From: DATBAK01 sp036787815
GTDB taxonomy: Bacteria; Actinomycetota; Acidimicrobiia; IMCC26256; PALSA-610
Length of the DNA: 25,970 nt
Direction of reading: 5' to 3'
Assembly: GCA_036787815.1 (NCBI GenBank)
Contig: DAIQOP010000015.1
Span: 1 to 25,970, forward strand
Shown here: piece after piece, positions 23,477 to 25,970 of the stretch
How the letters are laid out: each line of letters opens with the position of its first letter
Position numbering within the stretch: position 1 is the stretch's first letter
Notes under the pieces: model-generated
The model's input: the letters and a program-made list of their open reading frames with translations, nothing else
Told to the model about the DNA's origin: nothing
Databases searched by the model: none
Translations under genes and position numbers: made by a program

Positions 23477-23647
23477 CCGCACGAACAACGTGCCCGCGTC
23501 CGACCTCGCCGAGTCATGCCGCTCGAGTCGGGGTCGGAGTCGTTCGCAACCATCGCAATCGTCTGTTGGCTACACCGCTGGGCTACACCTGGCGGGAGAA
23601 CAGACCATCGCGTCGGCGGGTCAACTCGTTGACCCGGGCTTCTTCAG
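23477..23647. terminator. Intergenic stretch after the MarR gene with hairpin
   Basis: No gene seen. A hairpin at 23617-23636 (CGGGTCAA-CTCG-TTGACCCG) is followed by GGGCTTCTTC and could end plus-strand transcription before the tRNA fragment. A weak 5-base hairpin (GCACG/CGTGC, 23479-23493) directly follows the MarR stop. Confidence 0.4.
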
Positions 23648-23691
23648 TGCGCTCGGCGGGAGTCGAACCCACAACCTTCTGATCCGTAGTC
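23648..23691 (-). other. 3' fragment of tRNA-Arg(ACG): probable integration (att) site
   Basis: Read on the minus strand, the 44 bases are exactly tRNA positions 30-73: the last two bases of the anticodon-stem 5' strand, loop CTACGGA (anticodon ACG), stem TCAGA, variable AGGTT, T-arm GTGGG-TTCGACT-CCCGC, acceptor CGAGCGC and discriminator A. The 5' half is absent: bases beyond 23691 do not form a D-arm or the matching GCGCTCG acceptor strand. Loop-to-end tRNA copies are the usual cores of tyrosine-integrase att sites. By this geometry the element lies to the right and the intact tRNA should lie beyond it, also on the minus strand. Confidence 0.78.
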
Positions 23692-24056
23692 CTTCCCGGA
23701 GCCGTCCGGGCCGTTCACGCGGTCCGTCACGACGCTTGGATCAGGCAGTTTACGTCCGGCCAATCCACCTGATCCATCGCGTCCGTCAGCGTAGAACTGC
23801 GAGAGAACTGCACGGCCCGACGACGGTGAACCTTCTGATAACTCCCTTACATGCGTCAGATGCTGCGGGTCTATCAGGCGCGAAGTCCTGGGTGGGGACG
23901 AGTCGTTCCGGTTCGATCGTGCCCATCTCGACGTCGACCGCGAGTCGCCACTCGACGGCTTGCGCGGCACTCGAGACACTCGTCATTGGCCCACACATTG
24001 CCCGATCCGCGGGCGCTCTGCGAGCGATCCGATCGGCAGATCGGAGCGGTCGTTTG
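23692..24056. other. Gene-poor stretch inside the putative element
   Basis: Only weak frames. The best is 23786-23998 on the minus strand (70 residues, 'VEWRLAVDVEMGTIEPERL'), not supported by a ribosome site. The word AACCTTCTGAT of the tRNA fragment (23673) recurs at 23829-23839. A hairpin at 24028-24045 (TCCGATC-GGCA-GATCGGA) lies just after the stop of the next minus-strand gene and may be its terminator. Confidence 0.4.
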
Positions 24057-24329
24057 TCAGAGCGACTCGAACGAGCCGTCTACATGCACGACGCATCGGA
24101 CTGGCTGATCAAGCAGCCCAGGAACCATGCACGTGAGAACGGGGCCCAAGCCGAGAATGGCCTCGCGCGAAACGTCAACGAGTCGACCCAAGACTTGACG
24201 ACCGGCGCTCTCGCGGATCTTGAGTTGCACCTCGAATCGGTGCTCGACGCCCTCCGCGGTGAACGTAGCGATCCCGTTGAACGCCGTCACCCGGACACTT
24301 CGGCCATCGCTGAAACCCTGGTTGGACAC
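24057..24329 (-). CDS. Small beta-rich protein, unknown (possibly truncated at the 5' end)
   Basis: 90 residues from GTG 24329: 'VTAFNGIATFTAEGVEHRFEV', 'GRQVLGRLVDVSREAILG', 'PVRCVVHVDGSFESL', alternating like beta strands. The frame is open only 14 codons further upstream, to a TGA, with no better start. An adjacent frame upstream ('DDPSADELSWRPPIAADLIG', near 24360-24430) also looks protein-like, so a frameshifted longer gene is possible. A 7-base hairpin 12 bases after the stop supports a transcript end. Family not recognised. Confidence 0.45.
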   Translation of the reverse strand: MSNQGFSDGRSVRVTAFNGIATFTAEGVEHRFEVQLKIRESAGRQVLGRLVDVSREAILGLGPVLTCMVPGLLDQPVRCVVHVDGSFESL

Positions 24330-24491
24330 GTGCCCAGCCTGCCCGATCCACGTGCACTTCGCGGCCGATCAGATCGGCAGCTATGGGCGGCCGCCAGCTG
24401 AGCTCGTCGGCTGAAGGATCGTCAATCTTCAGAGCGTCATCGTGTCGGTCGATGAATCCTTGTTGGGCGCACGCCCACAGGAGTGATCGCG

Positions 24492-24737
24492 ATGACGACT
24501 CATGCCGCGCTCGCGGTGGCAGCGAAACCTGGTAGCGGCTCTCCGTCCTGGCTCCTTGCGTTCGTCGGCATCGCACTCGTCGCGATCGCCGTCGTCGCTC
24601 TCATTCGCGCGAGTCAGAGAGGACCCGCCGTTGCCTTCTGGGTCCCGCGTCGCTTGCGCTCGTCAATGAACGGGTTCTACGAGCGGCACGGCTGGCCATC
24701 GCCGTATGACGAGCACGGCACGAAGCGCGGGCGCTGA
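24492..24737 (+). CDS. Small membrane protein, unknown
   Basis: 81 residues: a short N-terminus, one membrane helix ('WLLAFVGIALVAIAVVALI'), then a basic cytoplasmic tail with 'FWVPRRLRSSMNGFYERHGWPSPYDE'-type aromatic residues. ATG 24492 is chosen because AGGAG lies eight bases upstream; the GTG at 24483 would be too close to it. A 6-base hairpin (GGCTCA-CAAT-TGAGCC, 24748-24763) 11 bases after the stop may be a terminator. Function unknown. Confidence 0.7.
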   Translation: MTTHAALAVAAKPGSGSPSWLLAFVGIALVAIAVVALIRASQRGPAVAFWVPRRLRSSMNGFYERHGWPSPYDEHGTKRGR

Positions 24738-24747
24738 ACGGACGCCC

Positions 24748-24763
24748 GGCTCACAATTGAGCC
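24748..24763. terminator. Short hairpin between convergent genes
   Basis: GGCTCA-CAAT-TGAGCC, between the small membrane protein (stop 24737) and the alpha/beta hydrolase (stop 24831). No U-tract on either strand. Confidence 0.4.
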
Positions 24764-24830
24764 CCGGCCAGCGAGGAGGCGTGCCGACAGCGGCGCGCAA
24801 TCAGGCAGTTCTGCACGATTCTCGGCGTGG

Positions 24831-25550
24831 TCAAGTTGTCGTCACAACGGCGCTCGCGAGCAGTTCCGCGGTCTCTAGTGGTCTAGACACTTGGGGACAG
24901 TGGTCGTAGGGGAGTTCGATCGACTCCGTCGCCCGCTGCGCCGCCCACCGTCTCTGTGCGTCGGGCTGGAGCGAGCGGTCGTTGCTGCACACGACGTAGG
25001 TGGAGGGGATGTCGCGCCAGCCTGCCGCTGAGACGGCGGTGGTACTGCCGAGGCCGAGAGCCATGGGTCGGAATCGGTCCACCGCCGCCTGGGCAACCTC
25101 GCGCGTCGCTTGGTTGAAGACAACGTCCTTCGCCGTGTCGGGATCGAACGTCGCGAGTCCGTTGCCGTCGAATGCGAAGCCGCCCAGGAACTCAGGGGTG
25201 CAGTGGGTCAGCAACACGCCTGGCACTTCGTCCTGCTCGTCGAGCATGAAGGCGGCGAGATAGATGAGTCGCACAACGTTCTGCGCCCCTGCTGATGCTT
25301 CGGTGATGACAACACCGCCGTAAGAGTTCCCACAAAGCACAATCGGACCATCGAGTCCGTCGAGGATCTCTCTCACATACTCTGCGTCCGCGTGGAAGTC
25401 GAGGCTCGGATCGACACCCTCTCCTATCGTCGGCAAGTCGATGCTCACCGACTCGATGCCGAGAGCGGCGAGCGCCGCGCTCGTGGCGTCCCAGCACCAC
25501 GCACCTCCGAACGCGCCATGCACCAGCACGACCCTTGCGACACCTGACAT
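24831..25550 (-). CDS. Alpha/beta hydrolase (esterase of the AB_hydrolase_6 type)
   Basis: 239 residues. Oxyanion motif 'VLVHGAFGGAWCW', nucleophile elbow 'GNSYGG' (S76), acid D191 in 'VVCSNDRSLQP' and H217 in 'PYDHCPQ' make a complete triad. The layout matches small-molecule esterases of the methylketone-synthase/salicylate-methylesterase type. ATG 25550 follows GGGGGAG by six to seven bases; the open frame upstream to 25739 is shadow and would cross the palindrome at 25589. Substrate unknown. It is the best-defined gene of the putative integrated element and is divergent from the small CxxC protein. Confidence 0.92.
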   Translation of the reverse strand: MSGVARVVLVHGAFGGAWCWDATSAALAALGIESVSIDLPTIGEGVDPSLDFHADAEYVREILDGLDGPIVLCGNSYGGVVITEASAGAQNVVRLIYLAAFMLDEQDEVPGVLLTHCTPEFLGGFAFDGNGLATFDPDTAKDVVFNQATREVAQAAVDRFRPMALGLGSTTAVSAAGWRDIPSTYVVCSNDRSLQPDAQRRWAAQRATESIELPYDHCPQVSRPLETAELLASAVVTTT

Positions 25551-25588
25551 CGTCCGCTCCCCCCAAACGCGCCCCAGCGGCACCCGCA

Positions 25589-25618
25589 CAGATTGCCCGC
25601 TCCGGATCGGGCAATCTG
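25589..25618. promoter_or_regulatory. Perfect 11-base inverted repeat in a divergent promoter region
   Basis: CAGATTGCCCG, eight bases (CTCCGGAT), CGGGCAATCTG. It lies 39 bases before the hydrolase start and 48 bases before the small CxxC protein start. Suited to be an operator for both; no regulator gene is seen nearby. Confidence 0.55.
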
Positions 25619-25665
25619 GGCGGGCGGCCGTTCGCTTACACGCCAGCGGGGAAAGGTCTTCGTTG

Positions 25666-25905
25666 ATGCAACCAGGCAAGAGGGTTGCCGATCTCTGGGG
25701 TCGACTGTGGAAGCCCTCGCGCGGCGGACGCTTACTCACGCGAACTTGGCGCTGCCCCGTGTGCGGTCAAGGTGTCGAGGTCAGTGGCACGGGTAGCGTC
25801 TTCTATCCGATGGCACCAAGCGGCTCAGAAGTTGCGATCCTTTGCAGGAAGCAGAACGGTACGACCCACGCGACGACTGTGCCGGGAACGGCATCGCCGC
25901 TGTAG
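25666..25905 (+). CDS. Small protein with a CxxC motif, unknown
   Basis: 79 residues: basic, tryptophan-containing N-terminus ('RVADLWGRLWKPSRGGR'), then 'WRCPVCGQGVEV', a Gly/Ser stretch and a later Cys ('ILCRKQNG'). One CxxC pair and a third Cys suggest a degenerate zinc ribbon. AAAGG lies nine bases before ATG 25666. The frame stays open upstream through the palindromic region but is not gene-like there. Function unknown. Confidence 0.6.
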   Translation: MQPGKRVADLWGRLWKPSRGGRLLTRTWRCPVCGQGVEVSGTGSVFYPMAPSGSEVAILCRKQNGTTHATTVPGTASPL

Positions 25906-25970
25906 CGCGACCGCACCGAACTGCCTGATTGAGGATGGTGGTGGCGTTGCGGGTTCCGTAGCGTCTCGGG
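25906..25970. other. Right window edge, no gene seen
   Basis: Contains the third copy of the 11-base word (AACTGCCTGAT at 25919-25929). A minus-strand frame ('TRNATTILNQAVRCGR') enters from the right edge, but is too short to judge. Confidence 0.3.

Noticed and set aside
23692..23760. A complete tRNA gene ending at 23648
   Set aside because: No D-arm, no 5' anticodon-stem strand and no acceptor complement (GCGCTCG) are found in the 35 bases where the 5' half should be.
23355..24401. 348-residue plus-strand frame running over the tRNA fragment
   Set aside because: Low-complexity Ser/Arg translation overlapping the MarR 3' end; the segment 'GGSRTHNLLIRSP' is the usual false translation of a tRNA 3' end.
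24400..25970. Integron cassette array (small genes, hairpins)
   Set aside because: No paired RYYYAAC/GTTRRRY sites around the genes, and the genes are not all on one strand.

Overview
The window reads as a high-GC, gene-dense actinobacterial chromosome, most probably from the class Acidimicrobiia or a near relative (inference). The signs are strong G/C third-position bias, several start codons that sit directly behind a -10 hexamer (leaderless mRNAs), secreted proteins built from 'DGGIFSFGDA' repeats, and a PspC-type two-component cluster. A 100-base run of N at 10940-11039 marks a scaffold gap, so this is a draft or metagenome assembly.

Layout. 1-2235 (minus) is a partial gene fusing an MFS transporter to a LivF-like ABC ATPase; it leaves the window at its C-terminus. 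2301-3562 holds a WYL regulator, a perfect 10-7-10 inverted repeat that could be its operator, and a 55-residue divergent protein. 3553-7255 is an envelope-stress-type cluster: a PspC/LiaF-like membrane protein and a small membrane protein on the minus strand, divergent from a PspC-domain histidine kinase and a LuxR-type response regulator. 7300-10649 carries an aldo/keto reductase, a short crotonase, a small membrane protein, an EthD-domain protein and an MTA/SAH-nucleosidase-like protein.

10662-17516 is almost all minus strand and concerns the cell surface: a secreted GH43-like propeller with a C-terminal 42-residue repeat array (broken by the gap), a 141-residue protein ending in a partial Ig-like domain, a scramblase-like protein, a VC0807-like membrane protein, and a protein with eight carboxypeptidase-regulatory-like repeats whose 5' end lacks a signal peptide and collides head-to-head with the next gene. 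17507-19576 (plus) is an O-antigen-ligase/TPR membrane protein. 19609-22547 has a DinB-like protein behind an unrecognised gene, a methyltransferase, and a SnoaL-SRPBCC pair. That pair is divergent from a MarR regulator, and two palindromes lie between them.

At 23648-23691 the minus strand matches exactly the 3' part (anticodon loop to discriminator base) of a tRNA-Arg(ACG), with no 5' half. This is the classic footprint of an integrase attachment site. The sequence to its right (23692-25970) is sparser, with small unknown proteins, an alpha/beta hydrolase and an 11-base word seen three times, and is probably the end of an integrated element. No integrase, CRISPR array, rRNA or complete tRNA was seen.

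The items most worth following up are the MFS-ATPase fusion, the tRNA-derived attachment site, the MarR and WYL operators, the exact TAnnnT-N6-start architecture (including one possible CTG start), and the truncated-looking 5' end of the eight-repeat surface protein.
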